Shown: positions 14,591-24,445, counted from the first letter of the stretch. The stretch: DNA of 33,352 nucleotides from an uncultured Bacillota bacterium (GCA_949298195.1 CASFVT010000023.1:1-33352), one strand, 5' to 3'. Notes: generated by a model not told the origin, from the letters alone. Made by a program: numbers and translations.

Positions 14591-14680
14591 AGTGTTCCTC
14601 CACTGCTTACCTTATCCAAAATCGGTGGAAGGCAATACTATCCCTAAAAAATCCAGATATATGTGATTCGAGGTGTTTGG

Positions 14681-15931
14681 CTATTTAAACGCGCCTAAGT
14701 AGTAATTCTTCTTTCCCCGCCGAACGACGAGGTAACGCCCTTCGATGGCCGAGGCTGAATCGAACTTCTTCGCTGGGTCAATTTCCTTCTTCCCGTTGAC
14801 GAGAACCGAACCTTGGGCGATGAAGGTCCGGGCCTGGGTCTTGCTCGGGGCGGCCCCGACCGCGATGAGGAGTTCGACGAGGTCGAGTCCCGCCCCCACT
14901 TCCTTCTTGAGGGAACCGAGGAGCGTCTCGATGTCTTGCCCGCTCAAGGAGGAAACGTCCCCGGAGAAGAGGGCCTCCGACATCTCGATGGCGTGCGAGG
15001 CTTCCTTCTCCCCATGGATGTCCTTGGTGACTTCGTAGGCCAATTTCCGCTGGGCAATCCGTGCCCCGGGGGAGGCCAAGTGCTCCTTCTCGATCTCGGC
15101 GATCTCCTCGAGGGAAAGGAAGGTGAAGACCTTGAGGTAACGCACCGCGTCCTCGTCGGGGCAGTTGATGAAATACTGGTAGAGTTGGTAAGGCGAGGTG
15201 AGGGCAGGGTCGAGGAAGAGAGCCCCGTCCTCGCTTTTCCCGAATTTCTTCCCGTCGGAACGCTTGATGAGGTGGCCGGTCATGCACTCCGCCTCGGCCC
15301 CATCCCCATCGATCTTCCGGATGAGCTCGAGACCGGAAGTGAGGTTCCCCCACTGGTCGTTGCCCCCGATCTGGATCTTGACCCCGCGGTCGCGATTGAG
15401 AAGGTAGAAGTCGATCGACTGGAGGATCTGGTAGGAAAACTCGGTGAAGGAGATCCCGCTTTCGAGCCGGGAGGCGACGATTTCCTTGGCCAGCATGTAG
15501 TTGACCGAGAAGAACTTCCCGTAATCGCGGAGGAAGTCGAGGACGCTCATCGGGGCAATCCAGTCGTAATTGTTGAGGAGCTCGCCCTTCGAAGGGTCGC
15601 TCAAATCGAGGAAGCGCTCGAGTTGGGAACGGATGGAGTCGGTGTTTTCCTTGAGCTTATCCTTGCTTTGGAGGGTCCTCTCTTTGCTTTTTCCCGAGGG
15701 ATCGCCGATCATCCCGGTTGCCCCGCCGACGACGGCATAGATCTTGTGCCCGGCGCGCTGGAGGCGCATGAGGAGGGAAATCATCACGTAGTTGCCGAGG
15801 TGCATCGAGGCGGCCGAGGGATCGAAGCCGCAATAGACGGCGGTCGGACTCGATAGGAGCTCCCGGACTTTTCCCTCGTCCGAGAATTGTTCGATGAGGC
15901 CCCGGGCCTTCAATTCTTCAAAGATATCCAT
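14681..15931 (-). CDS. tyrS: Tyrosyl-tRNA synthetase
   Basis: A 416-residue class I synthetase charging tRNA-Tyr. The tyrosine pocket motif YCGFDPSAASMHLGN (33-47) contains HLGN, the HIGH equivalent. The KMSKS-type loop is KFGKS (229-233), as in the bacterial TyrS branch, with IGGNDQWGN (188-196) between. The C-terminal 65 residues are an S4-like RNA-binding domain (GAAPSKTQARTFIAQGSVLV). TAGAAT at 15952-15957 gives a leader of only about 13 nt, containing a G-rich ribosome site, so there is no T-box here, unlike many Bacillota tyrS genes. Confidence 0.97.
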   Translation of the reverse strand: MDIFEELKARGLIEQFSDEGKVRELLSSPTAVYCGFDPSAASMHLGNYVMISLLMRLQRAGHKIYAVVGGATGMIGDPSGKSKERTLQSKDKLKENTDSIRSQLERFLDLSDPSKGELLNNYDWIAPMSVLDFLRDYGKFFSVNYMLAKEIVASRLESGISFTEFSYQILQSIDFYLLNRDRGVKIQIGGNDQWGNLTSGLELIRKIDGDGAEAECMTGHLIKRSDGKKFGKSEDGALFLDPALTSPYQLYQYFINCPDEDAVRYLKVFTFLSLEEIAEIEKEHLASPGARIAQRKLAYEVTKDIHGEKEASHAIEMSEALFSGDVSSLSGQDIETLLGSLKKEVGAGLDLVELLIAVGAAPSKTQARTFIAQGSVLVNGKKEIDPAKKFDSASAIEGRYLVVRRGKKNYYLGAFK

Positions 15932-15951
15932 GGAATTCCCCCCAAGGCCGT

Positions 15952-15957
15952 ATTCTA
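15952..15957 (-). promoter_or_regulatory. -10 box of tyrS
   Basis: TAGAAT on the minus strand, 20 nt before the ATG. No convincing -35 box was found 16-18 nt upstream. Confidence 0.45.
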
Positions 15958-15983
15958 CCCCAAAAGCACCATGAAGAGACGAA

Positions 15984-16003
15984 AAAAGCCCCCGGAGGGG
16001 CTT
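15984..16003 (-). terminator. Terminator of groES-groEL
   Basis: On the minus strand AAGCCCC pairs with GGGGCTT around a short loop and is followed by a T-run. It lies about 17 nt after the groEL stop. Confidence 0.85.
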
Positions 16004-16019
16004 GGAGGCTCAGGAAGGA

Positions 16020-17651
<1,632 letters not shown>

Positions 17652-17658
17652 TTATTGG

Positions 17659-17940
17659 TTAGTCCTCGACGACGGCGAGGATGTCCTCGACCTTGATGAG
17701 GAGGAGGTCCTTGTCCCCTTCTTCGTAATCGGTGCCGGCGTATTCCCGGTAGATGACCTTGTCGCCGACCTTGAGGCCCTCGATGGCCTCGAGTTTCCCG
17801 TCGACTTTCTTGCCCGGGCCGATGGCGACGACGGTCGCGAGGTTGCCGGTCTTCTTCTCACTGGTGAGGATGATGGAGCCGATTTTCTTCTCGGCCTTCA
17901 CCTTCTCGATGACGAGGTAATCATTGAGCGGTTTGATCAT
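17659..17940 (-). CDS. groES: 10 kDa co-chaperonin GroES
   Basis: A 93-residue GroES, the lid of the chaperonin. MIKPLNDYLVIEK opens the first strand, a mobile loop follows (KAEKKIGSIILTSEKKTG), and the C-terminal strand is DLLLIKVEDILAVVE. I start it at ATG 17940, not at the upstream in-frame position 17979, because AAGGAGG lies 11 nt before 17940 and the family begins exactly there. It is the first gene of the HrcA-type heat-shock operon. Confidence 0.97.
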   Translation of the reverse strand: MIKPLNDYLVIEKVKAEKKIGSIILTSEKKTGNLATVVAIGPGKKVDGKLEAIEGLKVGDKVIYREYAGTDYEEGDKDLLLIKVEDILAVVED

Positions 17941-17974
17941 TGTTTGCAATGCCTCCTTTTTGGCTACGGAGACA

Positions 17975-18002
17975 ATCATATCCGCCTTTTTGGCACTGTC
18001 AA
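17975..18002 (-). promoter_or_regulatory. Promoter of groES-groEL
   Basis: On the minus strand TTGACA (17997-18002) and TATGAT (17975-17980), 16 nt apart. The -35 box lies inside the CIRCE element, so repressor binding would block RNA polymerase directly. Confidence 0.85.
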
Positions 18003-18016
18003 TAGGTGAGTGCTAA
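17990..18016. promoter_or_regulatory. CIRCE operator (HrcA binding site)
   Basis: TTGGCACTG, nine bases, GAGTGCTAA on the plus strand. One arm is a perfect match to CIRCE and the other matches 7 of 9 positions. HrcA, which binds this element and is released on heat stress, is not encoded in the window. Confidence 0.93.
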
Positions 18017-18062
18017 AGTTTTTGAACGGCCATTGGTTCCGGCCATCACTTCGGGTAACGAA

Positions 18063-18090
18063 AGAAAAAAGGTGCCCCTCGGGGGCACCA
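18063..18090 (-). terminator. Terminator of the LacI-family regulator gene
   Basis: On the minus strand GGTGCCC pairs with GGGCACC and is followed by TTTTTTCTTT. It lies just after the regulator stop and insulates groES. Confidence 0.88.
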
Positions 18091-18103
18091 GACTGCTTGC
18101 CTT

Positions 18104-19108
18104 CTAACGGCTTTTGGTCGAGTCGCGCGCGACGAGGGTGGCCTCGAAACGATAGCTCTTCTCGATGAGGTCGTGGTTGAGGAGGTCGATGAGCATGTAC
18201 ATGCTCCGCCGCCCCACTTCCGCCATGTCGACCTGAAGGGAGGTGAGGGTCGGACGGACGATGTTGGCGTACTTGGTCCCGACGAGGGAGACGACCTCGA
18301 CTTGGTCGGGGACCTTGAGGCCGCTATCGGTGGCCGCGTTCTCGATGGCCGCGGCGATCGAGTCGCGGTAGCAGATGAAGTAGCCGCCCTGCGACTTCCC
18401 GATGAGGTCTTTGAAATCGTGGTAGGTGCGCGTGTAGGAGTCGTCGCAGTTGAGGATGTGATAAGGACGCCCGAGGCTCTCGTGGGTCTCGACGAAGGCC
18501 TTCTCGCAGGTTTGTAAGAGCCTTCCCCCGTCGTGGACGTGGAGGAAGGTCATTTCCCGCTCGCCGCCCGCTTCGTAGTAATCGCGGATCAGCTTGACGA
18601 GTTGGTCCTTGTAGGAGAAAAGGACGCAGCCGACCTGTTCCCCGACGATCTTGTTGTTGACGACGATGGCCGGGACCGAGTAGCTGTTGATCTTCATGAT
18701 GTCCTCGGCATCGAGTTCGTCGTCGAAGATGATGGCCCCGTCGACATGGGTGGTGATCACCCGTTCGATCATGGTGAGGGCTTCCTCGTGGCTATGGGAG
18801 GTCGTGAAGAGGGTCAGGACGAAGCCCTTTTCCTTGGCCACCTCACTGATGCCGTTGAGCATGTTGGCGATGTAGACGTAGTTGGCCGAGGGAATGATGA
18901 CCCCGATGTTCGTCGTCTTGTTGGTCGCGAGGGCCTGGGCGAGTCCGCTCGGCTTGTAGCCGAGGCGCCGGATCGTTTCCTCGACCTTGTTCTTGGTGTC
19001 CGATTTGACGTTGCCCTTGTTGTTGATGACCCGTGAGACGGTGGCGAGGGAGACCCCACTGGCCTTGGCCACTTGGTAGATGGTCACCCGTTCCTTCATG
19101 TTCTTCAT
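18104..19108 (-). CDS. LacI-family transcriptional regulator
   Basis: A 334-residue repressor of the LacI/GalR family. The helix-turn-helix and hinge are clear: TIYQVAKASGVSLATVSRVI, NNKGNVKSDTKNKVEETIRR, then LGYKPSGLAQAL. The rest is a periplasmic-binding-protein-like sensor (NIGVIIPSANYVYIANMLNG onward, ending RFEATLVARDSTKSR). The effector is unknown; sugars are typical. I use ATG 19108; the frame also opens at a TTG six codons upstream, overlapping the GAGGT ribosome site. It has its own terminator and promoter. A palindrome over the promoter suggests autoregulation. No sugar transport genes adjoin it, so its regulon lies elsewhere; the glycogen operon is one candidate, without direct evidence. 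Confidence 0.9.
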   Translation of the reverse strand: MKNMKERVTIYQVAKASGVSLATVSRVINNKGNVKSDTKNKVEETIRRLGYKPSGLAQALATNKTTNIGVIIPSANYVYIANMLNGISEVAKEKGFVLTLFTTSHSHEEALTMIERVITTHVDGAIIFDDELDAEDIMKINSYSVPAIVVNNKIVGEQVGCVLFSYKDQLVKLIRDYYEAGGEREMTFLHVHDGGRLLQTCEKAFVETHESLGRPYHILNCDDSYTRTYHDFKDLIGKSQGGYFICYRDSIAAAIENAATDSGLKVPDQVEVVSLVGTKYANIVRPTLTSLQVDMAEVGRRSMYMLIDLLNHDLIEKSYRFEATLVARDSTKSR

Positions 19109-19131
19109 AGAGTTGATTGACCTCAATGAAG

Positions 19132-19173
19132 ATGATGGGGCCCCCTGTTACATTTTTCAATGAAAATTTTCAT
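19132..19173 (-). promoter_or_regulatory. Promoter and operator candidate of the LacI-family gene
   Basis: Minus strand TTGAAA (19155-19160) and CATCAT (19132-19137) are 17 nt apart. A perfect 14-bp palindrome ATGAAAATTTTCAT (19160-19173) abuts the -35 box. It resembles a LacI-family operator in size and symmetry but lacks the usual central CG. Confidence 0.5.
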
Positions 19174-19203
19174 CGAATGGCATTTACCGATTTCTACGAT
19201 GAC

Positions 19204-19251
19204 AAAAATACATCGCCATTACTGAACAAATGACACAGTAACGACGATGTA
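19204..19251 (-). terminator. Strong terminator after pncB
   Basis: In minus-strand RNA, 19236-19251 pairs with 19209-19224 over 16 positions (14 Watson-Crick, 2 G-U) around an 11-nt loop and is followed by UUUUU. Both mismatches on the plus strand become G-U pairs on the minus strand, showing which strand is terminated. Confidence 0.85.
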
Positions 19252-19276
19252 ACCCCTGTAAATGGTAACCGATTGT

Positions 19277-20383
19277 CTAATTCGACAAGGGATACGGAAC
19301 CCGTTTGAGCCGCTTGGAGGGGACTTCGCCCCGGCCTTCCTTGGCCTCGGGGGAACCGTCGAGCTCGACGAGGTCGCCGGTATAGCCGACCGTCGAGTTG
19401 GCGATGAGGGAGGTGCCGACCCCATAGGTATCGACCGGGACCCCTTCCTTCGTCCATTCGTCGATCTTCGCGGCCGTGAAACCGGAACTCACGGTGATCT
19501 TGACAAAAGGGAAACCCGCCTGGTCGAGTTCGCGCCGCAGGGCATAGATGAGTTCCTTGCACACCCCATGGGGGTCGAAACCCGAGGTGTCCTTCCCGTC
19601 GAAATAGTGGTCGATGAGTGATTTGGAGGTATCGACCCGCACGGCCGATAGATCGTGGCCAAGGGCCTTGGCAAGACGGATGGAATCCCGCACGACGTCA
19701 TTGTGGTAATCGATGAGGGCGGTGACCTTTTGCCCTGGGTAGCAACGATGGTAAAGCCGGGCGGCTTTCTCGATGTCGCCCCCGCAGATTTCGATGAGGG
19801 CGTGGGGCATCGTGCCCATTCCCTTGATCCCGACCCAGGAACCTTGGGCGTCGGTCGAGAACTTGCGGATGCCAGCGACGTAGGAGGCATAGCCGTCCCC
19901 GGCCTGGGTGAGGTAATCGTCCTGACGGTCGGCCATCGAGAAGCAGTCGGTGCCCCGGAGGGCCTTCACCACCTCGAAGGTGTTGGTGGCCACCGCGCTC
20001 CGGCGGGTCAAGATGCCGTCGATGATCGATTCAAGGTAGCCGAAATCCTCGTAACGGCCCCTGACTTTGAGGACCGGTTCCCCGGCCCCGACGATGTCGC
20101 CGTCCTCCAAGGCGTGGATCTCGAGCTCTTCGGGGTGGGCGCTGAACCGGTGGAGGATGGCAATCGATTCGTCGAGGCCGCAAGCCATCACGCCGTCCTT
20201 CCGCTGGAACCACTGCTCGAGGACGATGTGGCCGGGTAGTTCCCTCCTCACGATTTCGCGGGTCTTCAGGAAGTAGTTGGCCGAGAAGAACCCCTCGCCG
20301 ATCCTTTCGTCCAGCTTGAAAGTCGAATTGGTAAGCCGGGCGATCTTCCCGGCTTCCTTGAGGGAGATTTCCAGTTCTTCCAT
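19277..20383 (-). CDS. pncB: Nicotinate phosphoribosyltransferase
   Basis: A 368-residue type II phosphoribosyltransferase that makes nicotinate mononucleotide from nicotinate and PRPP, the entry to NAD salvage. Family elements are FFSANYFLKT (33-42), LTRRSAVATNT, IKGMGTMPHALIE (the substrate loop), LSAVRVDTSKS, and KITVSSGFTAAKI near the end. It belongs to the shorter class (about 370-400 residues). Ten nt separate it from ytpR, and it is the last gene before a strong terminator. With the pantothenate kinase gene at the head of the run, the operon joins CoA and NAD precursor salvage. Confidence 0.93.
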   Translation of the reverse strand: MEELEISLKEAGKIARLTNSTFKLDERIGEGFFSANYFLKTREIVRRELPGHIVLEQWFQRKDGVMACGLDESIAILHRFSAHPEELEIHALEDGDIVGAGEPVLKVRGRYEDFGYLESIIDGILTRRSAVATNTFEVVKALRGTDCFSMADRQDDYLTQAGDGYASYVAGIRKFSTDAQGSWVGIKGMGTMPHALIEICGGDIEKAARLYHRCYPGQKVTALIDYHNDVVRDSIRLAKALGHDLSAVRVDTSKSLIDHYFDGKDTSGFDPHGVCKELIYALRRELDQAGFPFVKITVSSGFTAAKIDEWTKEGVPVDTYGVGTSLIANSTVGYTGDLVELDGSPEAKEGRGEVPSKRLKRVPYPLSN

Positions 20384-20392
20384 GTTTTTTCC

Positions 20393-20989
20393 TCAGGCGA
20401 AGAAATCGCTCCCGATTTCCCCTGCCGCTCCTACGTAGGCCTTTCTTTCGCCTTCCCCGAGCCCGAGCTCCTTTTCCGAGCAGATGAGGGCCTCGAGCGG
20501 GATGTTTTTCTCGACGTGGGAGAAGAACTTTTCCCCGTTTCTACCGAGGTAACCCGGCAAAAGGAGGACGACTTTCGCCCCGACTTCGAGTCCCTCGAGG
20601 GAACTGACGGTATGCATAAGACTTCCCTCCCCGCCTTCGAGGGTGACAATCGAGGTTTTCTCGAACAGGGGGTGCTCCTCGAGGAGGACGATTTTCGCGA
20701 CGACGTAGCCGGAATCGGCTTCGAAGACCGGAACCGGGAACCCGGCGTTCCGGATCTCGCTCCCGACGATGTCCAAGAGGGCCTTGGGGGGCTTCACGAG
20801 CATCCCGTTCCCCTTGATCTTGGCCTTCCTCGCAAAATTGAAGAGGTTATAGCCGATCGGTTTCCCCTCTTCGTCGATTATCATCGTCACCTCCCCGTGG
20901 GTGAAACTCCCGGCGGCTTTCTTTTCGGGATCGACGAGGACGAGGAGAACGTCCCCCAGGCTATCGTGGGGATAATAAAGACGGGTCAT
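20393..20989 (-). CDS. YtpR-like tRNA-binding domain protein
   Basis: A 198-residue protein with an N-terminal domain as in YtpR (DUF4479-like: LVLVDPEKKAAGSFTHGEVT, IGYNLFNFA) and a C-terminal OB-fold tRNA-binding domain (VFEADSGYVVAKIVLLEEHP, then LEVGAKVVLLLPG, EALICSEKELGLG) like those in PheT and Arc1p. YtpR-type proteins are widespread in Bacilli; a role in tRNA or translation quality control is assumed but not settled. Its neighbour trmB, 3 nt away, also acts on tRNA, and the two lie close together in Bacillus as well. Confidence 0.85.
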   Translation of the reverse strand: MTRLYYPHDSLGDVLLVLVDPEKKAAGSFTHGEVTMIIDEEGKPIGYNLFNFARKAKIKGNGMLVKPPKALLDIVGSEIRNAGFPVPVFEADSGYVVAKIVLLEEHPLFEKTSIVTLEGGEGSLMHTVSSLEGLEVGAKVVLLLPGYLGRNGEKFFSHVEKNIPLEALICSEKELGLGEGERKAYVGAAGEIGSDFFA

Positions 20990-20992
20990 GGC

Positions 20993-21601
20993 TCATCCTT
21001 TCCGGCCGATCAGGGCCCTGTTGATTTTAATCCCTTCCGCCAGGAAACGCTCCTCGTATTCGCTTCTGGCCTCTTCCTCCGGATAGGGCGGTTCGAGCAA
21101 TGATGCCCCCGCTTCTTCCAAGTGTTCGAGGGCATACTCGAAAAGGGGAAGGTTGTCGGTCCGGAATTCGAGAAGGCCGTCCGGGGCGAGGAGACTCAGG
21201 ATGTTAGAGAGGCGGGTGGGGAATAGAAGCCGCCTCTTCTCGTGACGGGCCTTGGGCCAGGGGTCGGGGAAATTGACGTGGATCTTTTCGAAGCGGAGGC
21301 TCGAAAGGGGAAAGAAGGCCACGTCGAAATCGAGGTTGAGGAAGCGGACGTTGGTCAGTGAAAGTTCCACGGCCTTCCGGGCCGCGGTCCCGCAGCTGGA
21401 GACGTCGCGTTCAAGGCCAAGATAGTTGATTTCGGGGTGAAGGAGCCCCATTTGCGTGAGAAAACCGCCTTTCCCCGACCCGATTTCGAGAACCAGGCGA
21501 GGATGGGAATAGTATGGGTCGGCAAGCTCTATGTTCCGCGGCGAGACCTCCGGGTGGGCATCGATGTAGCCCGGGGTCCAATCCTTGTAACGGCCCCGCA
21601 C
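20993..21601 (-). CDS. trmB: tRNA (guanine-N7)-methyltransferase
   Basis: A 202-residue SAM-dependent enzyme that methylates G46 of tRNA. The SAM loop is LEIGSGKGGFLTQMG, the family signature IHVNFPDPWPKARHEKRRL is intact, and FRTDNLPLFEYALEHL follows. I set the start at GTG 21601, which gives RGRYKDWTPGYIDAHP as the N-terminus, like other TrmB proteins. The frame stays open far upstream, but that part is antiphase to pepV and has no protein character. The GTG begins 2 nt after the pepV stop. Confidence 0.93.
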   Translation of the reverse strand: MRGRYKDWTPGYIDAHPEVSPRNIELADPYYSHPRLVLEIGSGKGGFLTQMGLLHPEINYLGLERDVSSCGTAARKAVELSLTNVRFLNLDFDVAFFPLSSLRFEKIHVNFPDPWPKARHEKRRLLFPTRLSNILSLLAPDGLLEFRTDNLPLFEYALEHLEEAGASLLEPPYPEEEARSEYEERFLAEGIKINRALIGRKG

Positions 21602-21603
21602 GG

Positions 21604-22968
21604 CTAGCGCGCCGCCTTCCCGAGGGCGTGGATCGCGTGGGCGTAGATGGCGATGTCTTTTTCGAAATCGGCCAGGTGGATGTATTCGTCGGGGGCGTGC
21701 ATGTTCCCGTCGTGCCCCGGGAAGGCGGCCCCGAAGGCCACGCAGTTCTTCACGTGCTTGGCATAGGTGTTCCCCCCGATGGCCAAGGGCTTGGCGAATA
21801 GCTTCCACGTCTCGGACTTATAGACCTTCATGAGGGTCTTCACGAGGAGGCCGTCCTTCTTCTCGAGGAGAACGGGGGAGCGGGAGAGAAGGGTCAAGTT
21901 GAAGCCGGTCGCGGCGGCGAGTCTCTCCTCGGCCTTACCCGGGTCGACGTCTTCCCCGTAACGGTAGTCGACGGTGAAGGAGAGGACGTTCCCGTCGTAA
22001 GAGAAGATGCCATAGTTCCAACTCGCGGCCCCGAGTTCCGGGGAAACCGAGTTCCCGCCGAAGGCAGTGCCGTCATGGGCGTCGAGGGCCCTAGCGAGGC
22101 AAACGAGGGTCTCGTTTCCGTAGAAGTCGGCCAGGGCCTTGATGGCGAGAACCCCGGCATTGGCTCCCTTGTGCGGCTCGGCCCCGTGGGCGCTCTTCCC
22201 CTTGAATGTGACCAAGAGGAGGGCATCGCTCAATGAGATGTCGCAGTCGATGCCCTTCGTTTGGAGGTAAGAGGCGAATTCCCGATCGGGCGGGAGCGAA
22301 ACCAGGCAGGAATCGCAGACGGCATTGACGGCCGAACCGCCGGATATGGCGATGACCGGACTGAGCGAGCAAACTTTCGATGCCTTCAATTGGTCGATTC
22401 CCTTCTCGGCGTAGATGAGGGGGTAATCGGCGTCCGGGGTGAAGGCGAGGGCCGGGACTTCGCCCTTCCCCTCGGCGAAATAGTGCTCGAGGCAAGAGGA
22501 ACCGCGTTCCTCGTCGCCGCCGACGACGAACTTGACGCGGTAGCCGCCGAGGAGGCCGTTGTCCTTGAGGAGCTTGAGACCATAGAAAGCGGCGATGAGG
22601 GGGCCCTTGTCGTCGCTGGCCCCGCGGCCGATGAGCCGCCCTTCTTTGTCGATGGTCGCCTTGAAAGGCGAGGAGGTCGACCACTTGCCGGTGGCCGGGA
22701 CGACGTCGGCATGGGCGTAGACCCCGATTAGGGGTCCTTGCTCCCCCGCTTCGATCTCGACGGCCCGGCCGAGGACCTTCCGCGCCTTGAAACCGTAATC
22801 GCGGGCCAGCTTGAGCAGGTAATCGAAGGCCTTGTCGACCCCTACCCCATAGGGTTTATCGGGGGTTTTCGTTGCTTCGTCGTAATGCGAATCGATGCCG
22901 ATCAGCTTCTGGAGGGCCATCGTGGCCGTCTTGAGGTAGGTCTTGGCGAGTTTCTGGAATTTGGACAT
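21604..22968 (-). CDS. pepV: Dipeptidase PepV (M20 family)
   Basis: A 454-residue cytoplasmic zinc dipeptidase. Metal ligands are in YAHADVVPATG (H86, D88) and GASDDKGPL (D120), with the catalytic Glu and its neighbour in GGDEERGSS (E153, E154). The insert between metal site and lid and the full length match PepV. Late motifs include HGAEPHKGANAG and CVAFGAAFPGHDGNMHAPDE. It cuts dipeptides, completing peptide use. It sits between the ECF S-component (4 nt away) and trmB. Confidence 0.95.
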   Translation of the reverse strand: MSKFQKLAKTYLKTATMALQKLIGIDSHYDEATKTPDKPYGVGVDKAFDYLLKLARDYGFKARKVLGRAVEIEAGEQGPLIGVYAHADVVPATGKWSTSSPFKATIDKEGRLIGRGASDDKGPLIAAFYGLKLLKDNGLLGGYRVKFVVGGDEERGSSCLEHYFAEGKGEVPALAFTPDADYPLIYAEKGIDQLKASKVCSLSPVIAISGGSAVNAVCDSCLVSLPPDREFASYLQTKGIDCDISLSDALLLVTFKGKSAHGAEPHKGANAGVLAIKALADFYGNETLVCLARALDAHDGTAFGGNSVSPELGAASWNYGIFSYDGNVLSFTVDYRYGEDVDPGKAEERLAAATGFNLTLLSRSPVLLEKKDGLLVKTLMKVYKSETWKLFAKPLAIGGNTYAKHVKNCVAFGAAFPGHDGNMHAPDEYIHLADFEKDIAIYAHAIHALGKAAR

Positions 22969-22972
22969 GTTT

Positions 22973-23671
22973 TCATTTCCTTTCTTGACGGTTGTTCCGA
23001 AGGGAGAGCTTCAGAAGGGGTCGACGGACCGCCGGGACGATGATCCCGGCGATGAGGGCCTCCCCGAGGGCCCCGAGGAGAAGCGAGGCGGCGAAGGTGA
23101 TTCCCACCCCGACGGCAACGTCCCCTTCCATCCGGAAGTAGGCCCCCGTCTCGACCGGGAAGAAGAGGAAGAGGGCCAGGAAGACGAGTCCGGTGTGAAG
23201 GAGGGTCAGGAAGAAAGAGAGGAGGCCGTTTCCGAGGCCAGACGATAGTTTAGGACTTCTTCGGGCAAGAGAAAAGGCAAGCCCCGCCAAGAAACCGAAG
23301 AGGAGGCGTGGGAGGATGCTGACCCACGGGTAGACGAAGAAGGCGTTGAGGCCACTCGCGTTCACGAAAGCCTGGATCATGGAGGTGAAGCCGAAGGCGA
23401 AACCGTATAGGAGCCCCCGCCGGGGGCCGCCGAGGGAAGCCCCGATGAGAACGGGGACGTGGAGGAGGGTGAGGGCCAGCCACGGAAAGACGAAGAGATA
23501 CCCGAGCTGGGGGATGAGGCCCATCGTCAGGATGATGGCGATGAGGATGGCATCGAAGGCGATCTCGGAAGTCTTCCCCTCTTTCCTTTTCCGGTCTTTG
23601 AAGTAAAAGGCGATGATTAGGGCCAAGAAGGCGAAGATGAAAGCCCAAGTGAGCAGCGAACGGTAGTCCAT
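22973..23671 (-). CDS. ECF transporter S-component, possibly pantothenate
   Basis: A 232-residue membrane protein with about six hydrophobic helices. After an N-terminal helix and a charged stretch (KDRKRKEGKT), the S-component pattern follows: AFDAILIAIILTMGLIPQLG, then VFPWLALTLLHVPVLIGASL with GGPRRGLLYGFAFG, as in substrate-binding units of energy-coupling-factor importers. These units need a shared EcfA-A'-T module, not encoded here. It lies 3 nt after coaX, which phosphorylates pantothenate, so pantothenate is the most likely ligand (a PanT-like role). That is context inference; ligand residues were not identified. Confidence 0.78.
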   Translation of the reverse strand: MDYRSLLTWAFIFAFLALIIAFYFKDRKRKEGKTSEIAFDAILIAIILTMGLIPQLGYLFVFPWLALTLLHVPVLIGASLGGPRRGLLYGFAFGFTSMIQAFVNASGLNAFFVYPWVSILPRLLFGFLAGLAFSLARRSPKLSSGLGNGLLSFFLTLLHTGLVFLALFLFFPVETGAYFRMEGDVAVGVGITFAASLLLGALGEALIAGIIVPAVRRPLLKLSLRNNRQERK

Positions 23672-23674
23672 TCC

Positions 23675-24445
23675 CTATTCCACCTCGTTTTTCCGGTAAA
23701 TCCGGTAAAGGCCTTCCATGAGGAGGTCGGGTTCGTAAGTGAACTCGTCAAGGAGGGGTTTGACGAAACGAGCGTTTCCTCCCGTGAGATAGGGGGTCAG
23801 GGGCTCCTTGGCCAATTCGGCGTAATCCTTCAAGAAGCCCCGGGCGGCATGGGCGACCCCGTATAGGAGCCCGGCATTGAGGCTATCGAAGGTGTTTTTG
23901 CCTAGCGGGGAGGAAGGAAGGGCGAGGCTCGCCTCCGGGAGGGAAGAGGTCCTTTCCTTGAGGGAGGTGGCCCCGCTTCGGAGCCCCGGGGCGATGGCCA
24001 CCCCTTCGAAGGCCCCGTCCCTGGAAACGAATATGTACTTGTTGGCCGTCCCGAAATCGGCGATGAAGGCCGGGAGGCGGCCACGGAGGATGGCCCCCGA
24101 GGCGGCCGAGACGAGGTCGCTTCCGACCTCCAGCGGGTGTTCGACGTGGAGGGGCACCCCGCTTCTAATCCCGGGCCCCACGATGAGGGGCGGGCGCTTG
24201 AGAAGCCGCTCGAGGACGAGGGCGAAAACCGGGGTGAGGGGCGAGACGACCGAGGAAAGGATGGCCCCTTGGGGGGCTAGCTCGCTGAGCTGGCGGCCGA
24301 ATTTCGAATAGAGGATGAGGGAGATGTACTCGTCCGGGGTCTTCCTGACCTCGGTTTCGAGGGAAAGACGGGATTTTGGCGTCCGGTCATCGCCGATGAG
24401 GGCGAGCTTGACCAAACTGTTGCCGATGTCGACGGCAATGATCAT
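23675..24445 (-). CDS. coaX: Type III pantothenate kinase
   Basis: A 256-residue ASKHA-fold kinase that phosphorylates pantothenate, the first step of CoA synthesis. The phosphate loop is AVDIGNSLVKLAL (D6), the pantothenate motif is VGSDLVSAASG (Ser where GADR-type sequences have Ala), and the third motif is FIADFGTANKYIF with GVAIAPGLRSGA. Residues TGGNA near the end fit the family. CoaX works as a dimer with a monovalent cation. It is the first gene of the long minus-strand run; GGAGG lies 8 nt before its ATG. Confidence 0.93.
   Translation of the reverse strand: MIIAVDIGNSLVKLALIGDDRTPKSRLSLETEVRKTPDEYISLILYSKFGRQLSELAPQGAILSSVVSPLTPVFALVLERLLKRPPLIVGPGIRSGVPLHVEHPLEVGSDLVSAASGAILRGRLPAFIADFGTANKYIFVSRDGAFEGVAIAPGLRSGATSLKERTSSLPEASLALPSSPLGKNTFDSLNAGLLYGVAHAARGFLKDYAELAKEPLTPYLTGGNARFVKPLLDEFTYEPDLLMEGLYRIYRKNEVE

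Noticed and set aside
19199-19251. Inverted repeat upstream of the LacI-family gene as an operator
   Set aside because: The repeat pairs fully only as minus-strand RNA through G-U pairs and is followed by a U-run, so it is a terminator of the pncB operon, not a protein-binding site.
21602-21808. N-terminal extension of trmB
   Set aside because: Arg- and Pro-rich out-of-frame reading of pepV; TrmB homologs begin at the GTG at 21601.
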